From JBFWQM01 sp050249455 (GTDB lineage Bacteria; Pseudomonadota; Alphaproteobacteria; MPNO01; VGEU01): DNA of 14,653 nt. Positions 8,360 through 14,437 of this stretch are shown here, piece by piece; within the stretch, counting starts at the first letter, position 1; every line of letters begins with the position of its first letter. A model generated the notes under the pieces. The model searched no databases, was not told where the DNA came from, and worked only from the letters and a program-made list of their open reading frames with translations. The stretch spans positions 1 through 14,653 of the forward strand of contig JBFWQM010000139.1 of the NCBI GenBank assembly GCA_050249455.1, given 5' to 3'. The position numbers were made by a program, and so were the translations under genes.

Positions 8360-8389
8360 TTGTCCGTCCCGGCGCGCGCTCAATATATA
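8360..8389 (+). promoter_or_regulatory. Candidate sigma-70-like promoter for the ABC exporter
   Basis: TTGTCC (8360-8365) and TATATA (8384-8389) lie 18 bases apart in the 134-base gap between divergent regB and the ABC ATPase gene. TATATA is the only AT-rich hexamer in the gap. Position predicts a leader of about 70 bases before ATG 8467. Assignment is by eye only. Confidence 0.3.
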
Positions 8390-8392
8390 GAC

Positions 8393-8408
8393 CGGGCCGT
8401 CCGGCCCG
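8393..8408. promoter_or_regulatory. Perfect palindrome at the putative transcription start
   Basis: CGGGCCG (8393-8399) and CGGCCCG (8402-8408) form a perfect 7-bp inverted repeat with a 2-base centre, immediately downstream of the candidate TATATA. It could be an operator or a leader hairpin for the ABC exporter genes; in such GC-rich DNA chance is also possible. Confidence 0.3.
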
Positions 8409-8466
8409 TCGCTCCCCGTCCTCTCCGGGGCTGGCCACCGCCGCCCGCTGCCGCCATATTGCGCAA

Positions 8467-9228
8467 ATGTCCGACATCATTGTCAAAGCCGACGGCCTGA
8501 CCAAGCATTTCCAGGCGGTGAAGGCGGTCGACGGCGTCAGCTTCGAGATCGCCCGCGGCGCGGTCGTCGCCCTGTTGGGCGGCAACGGCGCGGGCAAGAC
8601 CACCACCATCTCGATGCTGCTGGGCCTCCTGACCCCCACCGGAGGGTCGATCATGACCCTGGGCGAGGACATGCTGCGCCACCGCTACCGGGTGCTGGGG
8701 CGGATCAACTTCTGCTCGCCCTATGTCGACATGCCGAAGCGGCTGACGGTGCGCCAGAACCTCGCGGTCTATGCCGAGCTCTACGCGGTCGATTCGCCGA
8801 AAAGGCGGATCGAGGCGCTGGTCGGCGACCTCGACCTCGGCGATTTCGTCGACCGGCCGTTCGGGTCGCTGTCGTCGGGCCAGAAGACCCGCGTGGCGCT
8901 GGCCAAGGCGTTCCTCAACGACCCCGAGCTCCTCTACCTCGACGAGCCGACCGCCTCGCTCGACCCCGACACCGCCGACTGGGTGCGCACCTACCTGCGC
9001 GGCTACCAGGAGCGGCAGGGCGGCACGATCCTGCTCGCCTCGCACAACATGACCGAGGTCGAGCGCCTGTGCAGCGAGGTGCTGATGATGAAGGCCGGCC
9101 GCATCGTCGACCGCGGCTCGCCCGCCGGGCTGATCGCCAAGTACGGACGCGACAACCTGGAGGACGTCTTCCTCGACATCGCGCGCGGCCGCGGCAAGGC
9201 CGAGGCGGCCCGGAGCGCCGCGCAATGA
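8467..9228 (+). CDS. ABC-2 type exporter ATP-binding subunit
   Basis: ATPase of an ABC-2 export system, 253 residues, acting on the inner face of the membrane with the permease encoded next to it. Walker A is GGNGAGKTT (38-46), the signature is LSSGQKTR (135-142, LSGGQ variant), Walker B is LLYLDEP (155-161), and the switch histidine is H193 in LLASHN. The Q-loop is unusual: INFCSPYVDMPKRLTVRQNL has S84 near where the coupling glutamine is expected. The C-terminal DNLEDVFLDIARG is the usual end of ABC-2 ATPases such as YadG, CcmA-like and NodI. Start ATG 8467 has no clear ribosome-binding site. The stop overlaps the permease start in ATGA, so translation is probably coupled. The exported substrate is not predictable. 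Confidence 0.93.
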   Translation: MSDIIVKADGLTKHFQAVKAVDGVSFEIARGAVVALLGGNGAGKTTTISMLLGLLTPTGGSIMTLGEDMLRHRYRVLGRINFCSPYVDMPKRLTVRQNLAVYAELYAVDSPKRRIEALVGDLDLGDFVDRPFGSLSSGQKTRVALAKAFLNDPELLYLDEPTASLDPDTADWVRTYLRGYQERQGGTILLASHNMTEVERLCSEVLMMKAGRIVDRGSPAGLIAKYGRDNLEDVFLDIARGRGKAEAARSAAQ

Positions 9229-10061
9229 GCCCGCGCGGCGCAGCGAGCGCGCACGCCAGCGCCGTCCCGTTCTCGCCGCGCCGGATCATGGCGATGGTGC
9301 GGCGCTACCTCTATCTGCTCAAGGGCTCATGGACGCGCATCTTCGAGCTCGCCTACTGGCCGATCATGCAGATGGTGCTGTGGGGCTTCTTCTCGGAGTT
9401 CATGCGCACCAACAGCTCGTTCGTCGCCCAGGCGGCCGGCATCCTGATCGCCGCGGTGCTGCTGTGGGACGTGCTGTTCCGCGCCAACATCGGCGTCGCG
9501 GTGTCGTTCCTGGAGGAGATGTGGTCGCGCAACCTGGGCCAGCTGTTCGCCAGCCCGTTGCGGCCCTATGAATGGTCGATCTCGCTGATCGCGATCGGCC
9601 TCCTGCGCGTCGTGCTGGGCATCGGGCCGGCGGCGCTGCTCGCCATCCCGCTCTACCACTACTCCATCTTCGAGATGGGGCTGCCGCTGGTCGCGTTCTT
9701 CGGCGTGCTGCTGATCTTCGGCGCGGCGGTCGGGCTGGCGGTTTGCGGGCTGGTGCTGCGCTACGGGCTGGGGGCGGAGAGCCTGGCGTGGGTCGCGGTG
9801 TTCGCGTTCGCGCCGCTGTCGGGCGTCTACTACCCGATCTCGGTGCTGCCCGGCTGGCTGCAGCCGGTGGCGTGGGCGCTGCCGTCGGCGCACGTGTTCG
9901 AGGGCATGCGGTCGGTGATGCTGGAGGGCGTGTTCCGCTGGGACCTGTTCGCCTGGGCCGCGGCGCTCGACGTCGTCTACCTGCTGCTGGGCGCCGGGTT
10001 CTTCCTGCACATTTTCCGCATCGCCCGCAACCGCGGCCTGCTGCTGCAGATGGGCGAGTAG
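9225..10061 (+). CDS. ABC-2 type exporter permease
   Basis: Integral membrane subunit of the exporter, 278 residues with about six membrane helices (approximately 41-60, 66-88, 124-150, 155-182, 190-215 and 245-270). The segment ending in FAPLSGVYYPISVLPGWLQPVAWALPSAHVFEGMR is the hallmark of the ABC-2 permease family (YadH, NodJ, DrrB types), placed just before the last helix as expected. The start ATG 9225 overlaps the ATPase stop (ATGA); an internal ATG at 9288 would remove the basic N-terminus. It converges on the CobT-like gene with only 12 bases between the stops. The ATPase and permease subunits are complete, so the pair should form a working half-transporter dimer; substrate unknown. 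Confidence 0.92.
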   Translation: MSPRGAASAHASAVPFSPRRIMAMVRRYLYLLKGSWTRIFELAYWPIMQMVLWGFFSEFMRTNSSFVAQAAGILIAAVLLWDVLFRANIGVAVSFLEEMWSRNLGQLFASPLRPYEWSISLIAIGLLRVVLGIGPAALLAIPLYHYSIFEMGLPLVAFFGVLLIFGAAVGLAVCGLVLRYGLGAESLAWVAVFAFAPLSGVYYPISVLPGWLQPVAWALPSAHVFEGMRSVMLEGVFRWDLFAWAAALDVVYLLLGAGFFLHIFRIARNRGLLLQMGE

Positions 10062-10073
10062 CGCGGCGGCGGG

Positions 10074-10988
10074 TCAGCCCGCCCCCGCGACCATCGTCCG
10101 CAGCAGCGATGCGCCGAGCGCCGCCGCGACGCCGTCGCCGCCGCCCGCGGCCGGACCAAGGATCGGCGCGAGGCCGAGGCGCCCGGCCAGCGCCTCATGG
10201 CCGCGCGCCTCCTCGATGCGCGCCAGCCGGCAATGGTCGATCGCGCCGTCATCGAGCGCGTGCACGACCGCCGCCGCGACGGTCGCGACGAACCCGTCCA
10301 GCACCACCGGCGTGCGCGCCAGCCGCGCCGCGACGATGGCGCCCGCGACCGCCGCAATCTCCCGCCCGCCAAGGCTCGCCAGCGCGTGTAGCGGATCGGC
10401 GTCCGCGCCGTGGCGCGCCAGCGCGCGCGCCGCGATGGGCGCCTCGTGCGGTTCCAGCCAGTCGGTCGGCGCCCCGCCGTACAGGCGCGTCAGCAGCGCC
10501 GCGGCGGCGATGCGGTCGCCGGCGCCGAACCCATCGAGGCCCAGCAGGTCGATGCCGGGATCGACCGACATCATGCCGTAGGCGAGGTCGCGCACGCAGG
10601 CCGGCTCCGACGATGCGGCCCGCCGGCAGGCATCGTCGGTCGGCGTCCCGATCGCCATGTCGTAGGCGCGCAGGTCCGCGTCCAGCCGTTCGCACAGCCG
10701 GTGCGCCGGCGCGTCGCCGTCGATCAGCGCCTGCAGCCGCGCCTGCGTCGCGGCGGCGTCGATGCCGGCATGGACCGCGATGCCGTGGCCGGACGCGAAC
10801 ACGCACAGCCGCGGCCGCTCGAGCTGCGGCCGCGCCCGGCCCTGCCACGCCGCCAGCCAGGCATAGAGCGACCCGGGCCCGCCCAGGGCCTCGGCACGCG
10901 GCGCCGCCGCAGCGGCCGCCGCCGCATCGGCGTCGGGCAGCGCGGCGAGCAGCGCGCGGATTTCGTCGAACGAGCCGGTGTCGGACAT
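10074..10988 (-). CDS. Degenerate CobT-like (NaMN:DMB phosphoribosyltransferase fold) protein
   Basis: A 304-residue protein with the fold of CobT, which joins nicotinate mononucleotide and dimethylbenzimidazole to make alpha-ribazole phosphate for cobalamin. The core ALGGREIAAVAGAIVAARLA followed by RTPVVLDGFVATVAAAVVHAL (about 204-245) is typical CobT. The catalytic parts are not: the loop carrying the catalytic glutamate (E317 in Salmonella, usually LGEGTGA) reads AAGGGDG at 280-286, putting G283 in its place; the GIGNTT phosphate-binding motif is GFGAGDR (153-159); the early AADHG is ASGHG (65-69); and the conserved GGAAIN is GDAPAH. It is also shorter than the usual 340-350. I infer loss of the normal reaction, or a changed one. 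ATG 10988 is chosen over TTG 11024. A similarly diverged CbiB-like gene lies about 1.6 kb away. Annotation pipelines may call it CobT. Confidence 0.75.
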   Translation of the reverse strand: MSDTGSFDEIRALLAALPDADAAAAAAAAPRAEALGGPGSLYAWLAAWQGRARPQLERPRLCVFASGHGIAVHAGIDAAATQARLQALIDGDAPAHRLCERLDADLRAYDMAIGTPTDDACRRAASSEPACVRDLAYGMMSVDPGIDLLGLDGFGAGDRIAAAALLTRLYGGAPTDWLEPHEAPIAARALARHGADADPLHALASLGGREIAAVAGAIVAARLARTPVVLDGFVATVAAAVVHALDDGAIDHCRLARIEEARGHEALAGRLGLAPILGPAAGGGDGVAAALGASLLRTMVAGAG

Positions 10989-11071
10989 GGTGCGCAATCT
11001 AGGATCGGCCGTCGCCGTGCGCAATTGACAGCCGCGGGCGAATCGGCGGCAATGCCGCCGGGGACAGACGG

Positions 11072-11764
11072 ATGGGGGTATCCATGCGACGCAGGGAATT
11101 GCTGGCCGCCGGCGCGGCGACCGTGGCGGCGGGGCTGACCGCGAGTTGGCCGGCGCGCGCGGGGCGCGAGCAGCAGGAGATCGTGGACAAGGCGCGGATC
11201 ACCGCCGAGAGCATGCTGGCCGATGCGAACTTCCCGTCGCTGCGCCAGTGGGTGGCGCGGGCGCGCGGCGTGCTGGTGGTGCCGAGCCTGGTGAAGGCCG
11301 GCTTCCTGATCGGCGCCGAGGGCGGCAGCGGCGTGCTGCTGGCGCGCAAGGACGGCGCCTGGGTCGGCCCGGCGTTCTACACCCTCGGCGCGGCGAGCTT
11401 CGGGCTGCAGGCGGGCGTGCAGGATTCCGAGGTCATGTTCGTCGTCATGACCGACAAGGGCCTGCGCGCGATGATGAGCGACGAGTTCAAGCTGGGCGCC
11501 GACGCATCGATCGCGATCGGTCCGGTCGGCGCCGGCGTGGAAGGCGCCACGACGTCGGCGTTCAACGCCGACATCTATTCCTTCGCGCGCGCCAAGGGCC
11601 TGTTCGGCGGCTTCTCGTTCGAGGGCGCCGTCGTCAAGAGCCGCGACAGCTACAACACGGCCTACTACGGCGCTGGCGCCACGGCGCGCGGCATCGTCCT
11701 GGAGGGCCGCCCGACCAACGCCGCCGCCGACGCCCTGCGCCAGGCGCTGGTGGTGCGGCAGTGA
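11072..11764 (+). CDS. SYLF/Ysc84-domain lipid-binding protein, exported
   Basis: A 230-residue protein with a SYLF (Ysc84) domain, a fold that binds lipids or phosphoinositides in eukaryotes; bacterial members are secreted and poorly understood. The N-terminus MRRRELLAAGAATVAAGLTA has twin arginines and a hydrophobic stretch, so Tat or Sec export with cleavage near PARA is likely. Family landmarks follow: the helix-rich start, RARGVLVVPSLVKAGFLIG then GGSGVLLARKDGAWVGPAFY, FGLQAG, and DIYSFARAKGLFGGFSFEGA with a terminal YYGAGATARGIVL. ATG 11072 and ATG 11084 are both possible; each has a G-rich sequence upstream, and 11084 would start at MRRR. It stands alone on the plus strand, with the CobT-like gene divergent and the duplicated-repeat gene convergent. 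Confidence 0.88.
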   Translation: MGVSMRRRELLAAGAATVAAGLTASWPARAGREQQEIVDKARITAESMLADANFPSLRQWVARARGVLVVPSLVKAGFLIGAEGGSGVLLARKDGAWVGPAFYTLGAASFGLQAGVQDSEVMFVVMTDKGLRAMMSDEFKLGADASIAIGPVGAGVEGATTSAFNADIYSFARAKGLFGGFSFEGAVVKSRDSYNTAYYGAGATARGIVLEGRPTNAAADALRQALVVRQ

Positions 11765-11812
11765 CCCGACGTCTACCGGGGCGGATGTCCAGATAGGCCG
11801 GCGGCCGCCCGA

Positions 11813-12499
11813 CTACGACGCCGGGCAATGGTGGTTGATCGAGCCCCAGACATAGGACTCGACCGACTGGTCGCGGCTGGTGCGGTTGGCGGCAAGCTGC
11901 GCGGCGAGCTGCCGGAGCCCCGCGGGCTCGACCATGCGGCCCTGCGCGTCCTTCTGCGGCAGAAGCTTCTCGATCACGCAGTCGCCGCGGGCCCGCTCGC
12001 CCGTCACCTGCATGCGGAAGGCCTGCGTCGAGGTGGCGAAGGTGAGCATCACGCTGCGTTCCTTGTCGGTCGGCAGCATGAAGAACGACGACACCGGCAG
12101 CCGCGCGACGGCCGGCTTCTGGTTGCGCTTGAGCGCCGGCGCCTTCTCGCAGAACTGCTTGACGGCGCCGAGGACGTAGTCCTCCACGTAGCGGTCGTCG
12201 CGCTCGCGCAGGCCGTTCAACGCCTCGAGCAGCTGTGCGAACGGCTTCGGCACGATCTCCTTGCCGGCCTTGTCGCGCCGGATGACCAGGTTCTGGCTGA
12301 TGCAGTGGGCCTGCGCCTCGCGGCCCGCCAGCATGTGGCGATAGGCCTCCGTCGTCATGGCGAGGTAGAGCGCGGAACCGACCTCCTCCGCCACGTAGTT
12401 GTCGAACATGTCGTTGATGGTGAGCGCGCGCGCCGTACCCGCCGCAGCGAGAAGCAGCAGCAGGGCGGCGACGCAGCGGCCGGCCGTGGACAGGATCAT
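11813..12499 (-). CDS. Secreted protein of two tandem repeats, each with a cysteine pair
   Basis: I do not recognise the family. The 228-residue product starts with a signal peptide (MILSTAGRCVAALLLLLAAAGTARA), probably cut after residue 25. The mature part is two copies of one unit: residues about 45-117 align without gaps to 153-225 at an offset of 108, with 21 identities in 73 by hand count. Both units keep the A-x-R/(Y/F)R, G, a cysteine, D-x-x-G, P, QL, VE-x-YV-x-G and a second cysteine. C66/C117 and C174/C225 are each 51 residues apart, suggesting one disulfide per unit in the periplasm. A Pro-rich join (about 121-135) links them. ATG 12499 is preferred over 12559 since it begins the signal peptide exactly. 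It lies 61 bases after the CbiB-like gene on the same strand. Lysozyme-inhibitor-like or Rap1a/Tai-like small periplasmic proteins are conceivable but unproven. Confidence 0.8.
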   Translation of the reverse strand: MILSTAGRCVAALLLLLAAAGTARALTINDMFDNYVAEEVGSALYLAMTTEAYRHMLAGREAQAHCISQNLVIRRDKAGKEIVPKPFAQLLEALNGLRERDDRYVEDYVLGAVKQFCEKAPALKRNQKPAVARLPVSSFFMLPTDKERSVMLTFATSTQAFRMQVTGERARGDCVIEKLLPQKDAQGRMVEPAGLRQLAAQLAANRTSRDQSVESYVWGSINHHCPAS

Positions 12500-12560
12500 G
12501 GTGTGGTCGAGCCTCGCAATGCCTCGGTAGTAGGTCGTGATCGGCGGCCGCGCATGCAAG

Positions 12561-13544
12561 CTAGGGGCGCGCCGCGACGATAAAGAGCGCGAGTGCCGCG
12601 ACGACGAACAGCCACGCGACCCCCGCCAGCCAGCACGACCGATGGACGTCCTGCGCCGTCGCCCGCGCCCGGCCGTCGCCGATCCACGGGCCGGGCAGGG
12701 TGTAGCCGCCGATCCGGCGCGGCCCGGCGAGCGCGAGGCCGAGCGCCCCGGCCGCGGCGCCGTCGATCCATCCTGCCGACGGCAGGGGATGGCGGCGGCC
12801 GTCGCGCAGCAGGGTGCGCAGCGCCCGGCCGGCGCTGGCGCCCGGCACGAACAGCGCCGCCAGCGAGACCAGCAGCCCCGCCGCCAGCGCCGGCACGTAG
12901 CGCAGCGCCTCGTCGAGCTTGGCCGCGCACAGCCCGAAGGTCGCGAGATGCGGCGTCGGCAGGCCGATCCGCGCGGCGACCGCGTTGGCGGCGCGGAAGG
13001 CGAAGGCGCCGGGCAGGCCGAGAAGCACGTACCAGAAGGCGATGCCGACCACGCCGCCCGCCAGCCGTTCGGTCAGCGATTCGATCGCGGTGCGCGCCAG
13101 CGCATGCTGGTCGCCGGCGCCGACGTCGGTCTGGCCGGCCGCGGCCAGCGCGCCCCGCGCCGCCTCCGCATCGCCCGCCGCCAGCGCCCGGCCGACCCTG
13201 CGGGCCGCATCGAGCCGCGGCCGGAAGCCGATCAGGAAAGCCAGCGCCGCGACGTGCACCGCCTCGCCCCAGCGTGCGCCGCCGACCGCCGCGTCGAGCA
13301 GGGCGCCGGCCGCGGCAGCGAGGCCGACCAGGATCACGACCACGATCAGCCCGCGCAGGGCCAGCATCCGGGTGCCCCGGCGGGCCCGGTTGAGCCGCCG
13401 CTCGAACCAGCCAGCGGCGGCCGAAACCGCCGCGGCCGGCGCGGCCAGGGCGGCGCGCACGCCCGGCAGGGCGCCGACCAGCACCTCCGCCAGGAGCGCG
13501 GCGAGCACCAGCGGCACGCCGCCGCCGAGCATGGCGGCGGTCAT
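12561..13544 (-). CDS. Degenerate CbiB/CobD-like membrane protein
   Basis: A 327-residue membrane protein resembling adenosylcobinamide-phosphate synthase (CbiB/CobD), which attaches aminopropanol to adenosylcobyric acid. The family outline is clear: RTAIESLTERLAGGVVG then FW-x4-GLPGAFAFRAANAV (151-189), FGLCAAKLDEALRYVPAL, HPLPSAGWIDGAAAGALGLALAG (252-274) and PWIGDGRA near the end. Signature residues are changed: canonical ESLAENFSDGVVAP has R160, A162 and G163 in place of N, S and D; the DSMxGY segment is missing; the N-terminal GDP-x-HPV is gone (AEVLVGALPGVRA); and PNAGWP reads PSAGWI. It may have another substrate. The start ATG 13544 sits in the loop of a GC hairpin with no ribosome-binding site; ATG 13532 is an alternative. 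It is followed by the repeat-protein gene. Confidence 0.75.
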   Translation of the reverse strand: MTAAMLGGGVPLVLAALLAEVLVGALPGVRAALAAPAAAVSAAAGWFERRLNRARRGTRMLALRGLIVVVILVGLAAAAGALLDAAVGGARWGEAVHVAALAFLIGFRPRLDAARRVGRALAAGDAEAARGALAAAGQTDVGAGDQHALARTAIESLTERLAGGVVGIAFWYVLLGLPGAFAFRAANAVAARIGLPTPHLATFGLCAAKLDEALRYVPALAAGLLVSLAALFVPGASAGRALRTLLRDGRRHPLPSAGWIDGAAAGALGLALAGPRRIGGYTLPGPWIGDGRARATAQDVHRSCWLAGVAWLFVVAALALFIVAARP

Positions 13545-13552
13545 CCGCCGCC
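13533..13552. other. GC hairpin with CbiB-like start codon in its loop
   Basis: GGCGGCGG (13533-13540) and CCGCCGCC (13545-13552) are perfect arms around TCAT, which on the minus strand is ATGA and includes the assigned start at 13544. The arm continues into a short CCG trinucleotide run. In mRNA this stem would hold the initiation site. Confidence 0.5.
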
Positions 13553-13725
13553 GCCGCCGCGGCCGTGTTCACCTTGCGTTACCATCCGTCGCATCGCCCC
13601 CACGCTTGACATGCCGTACGTTAACAAATCGACAGGGAATCGGGCGTCGAATGGAACCTGACGGCATCCGAGGAAATGCGTACAAGGCAGGGACCCTACC
13701 CCGGATCGCCGCAGTGGAGGGAAAC
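13545..13725. promoter_or_regulatory. Divergent intergenic region between CbiB-like and stress-protein-like genes
   Basis: This 181-base gap must hold promoters for both directions. It contains a TTGACA at 13606-13611 on the plus strand followed by an AT-richer patch (GTACGTTAACAAATC), but no acceptable -10 lies 16-18 bases later. The last bases carry a strong GGAGG before the plus-strand gene. No operator is clear. Confidence 0.4.
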
Positions 13726-14292
13726 ATGGCCGCCAAGACATCGTCCGTCTTCGTCCGCGAGGCCGTCGGCGTCTTCCGCTCGACGGCGGGCCTCTACGCC
13801 GCCGTCGACCGGCTCCTGAGCCACGGATTCGACCGTGCCGACCTGAGCGTGATGGCGCCGCAGGCCGCCATCGAGGCCGCCATCGGCCATCGGCTGCACC
13901 GGGTGGAGGAGGCCGAGGACGACGCGGCCGTGCCGCGCCGGGCGCTCGCGCTGCCGGAGGAGGTCGGCGACGGGCAGGGGCTGCTGATCGGCGGGCTGAT
14001 GTATGTCGGCGCCATCGCCGCGGCGGGCGCCATCGTCGCGTCGGGCGGCACCCTGGCCGGCACGATCGTCGCCACCGGGCTCGCTGCGGGCTCGGGCGGG
14101 CTGTTCGGCTCCGCGCTCGCCCGCTTCCTGGGCGACCGCCACGCCGACTGGATGGAGGAGCAGCTTGCCGCCGGCGGGATCCTGCTGTGGGTGCGGTGCC
14201 GGGACAAGGCGCACGAGGCCGCCGCGACGCGCGTGCTGGCAGAACTGTCGGCGCACGACGTCCACGTCCATGCGCTGCCCGTCGCGGCGTAG
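13726..14292 (+). CDS. Membrane-hairpin protein with YflT-like stress-protein N-terminus
   Basis: A 188-residue protein with two parts. Residues 9-45 (VREAVGVFRSTAGLYAAVDRLLSHGFDRADLSVMAP) resemble the general stress protein 17M/YflT-like domain seen in heat- or stress-induced proteins: aliphatic strand, helix, GF, then DLSVMA. Residues about 85-137 form a glycine- and alanine-rich hydrophobic hairpin (LLIGGLMYVGAIAAAGAIVASG through GSGGLFGSALARFLG), likely membrane inserted, followed by a charged C-terminal region (WMEEQLAAGGILLWVRC) that resembles a second alpha/beta half. The role is unknown; stress adaptation at the membrane is a guess from the domain. ATG 13726 has GGAGG five to six bases before it, a much better start than any upstream codon in the open frame. 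Its stop codon is within the first of three palindromes. Confidence 0.7.
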   Translation: MAAKTSSVFVREAVGVFRSTAGLYAAVDRLLSHGFDRADLSVMAPQAAIEAAIGHRLHRVEEAEDDAAVPRRALALPEEVGDGQGLLIGGLMYVGAIAAAGAIVASGGTLAGTIVATGLAAGSGGLFGSALARFLGDRHADWMEEQLAAGGILLWVRCRDKAHEAAATRVLAELSAHDVHVHALPVAA

Positions 14293-14360
14293 CCGCGACC
14301 TCGATAGCCCGTCGCGGCCCAGCCGCGACCGGATTCGGCCCGCGCGGCTTGGCTGCGGCG
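14281..14360. repeat. Three palindromic units at 30-bp period
   Basis: Units begin at 14281, 14311 and 14341. The first is GTCGCGGC, GTA, GCCGCGAC (8-bp perfect stem, 3-base loop) and includes the stop codon of the stress-protein-like gene in the loop. The second is identical except for the loop CCA. The third, CGCGCGGC TTG GCTGCGGC, is imperfect. The 10-base spacers differ. They lie between a stop and the Sco gene and could be a termination or transcript-stability element, or a decayed tandem duplication of 10 codons. Confidence 0.65.
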
Positions 14361-14404
14361 CAATCGTCGCAGTGGCCCCGGCCGGCGCTTTTGCCTATAT
14401 CTGA

Positions 14405-14429
14405 CCCGCGGGCGCCGTCCGCCCGCGGG
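14405..14429 (+). promoter_or_regulatory. Hairpin abutting the sco ribosome-binding site
   Basis: CCCGCGGGC (14405-14413) and GCCCGCGGG (14421-14429) are perfect 9-bp arms with a 7-base loop. The right arm shares three G residues with the GGGGAGAG ribosome-binding site (14427-14434) of the Sco gene, so folding may limit translation; it might also end transcripts from upstream, though no T-run follows. Confidence 0.45.
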
Positions 14430-14437
14430 GAGAGTTC

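Noticed and set aside
6674..8500. Long open frame on the plus strand opposite regA and regB
   Set aside because: It is antisense to two firmly identified genes and has no recognisable domain.
10074..10988. Ordinary CobT annotation
   Set aside because: The catalytic Glu and the GIGNTT loop are absent, so the function should not be transferred.
13606..13634. TTGACA sigma-70 promoter at 13606-13611
   Set aside because: No acceptable -10 at 16-18 bases; kept only as a remark for the gap.
13653..13682. EcfG general-stress promoter (GGAAC at 13653-13657) before the stress-protein-like gene
   Set aside because: No CGTT lies at the required 16-18 base spacing; a CGTA is 21 bases away.
14281..14360. 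CRISPR-like array from the 30-bp period
   Set aside because: There are only three diverged units, spacers are 10 bases, and no cas genes are near.
14372..14401. TATATC at 14396-14401 as -10 of a Sco promoter
   Set aside because: No -35 match at 16-18 bases upstream; too weak to list as a feature.
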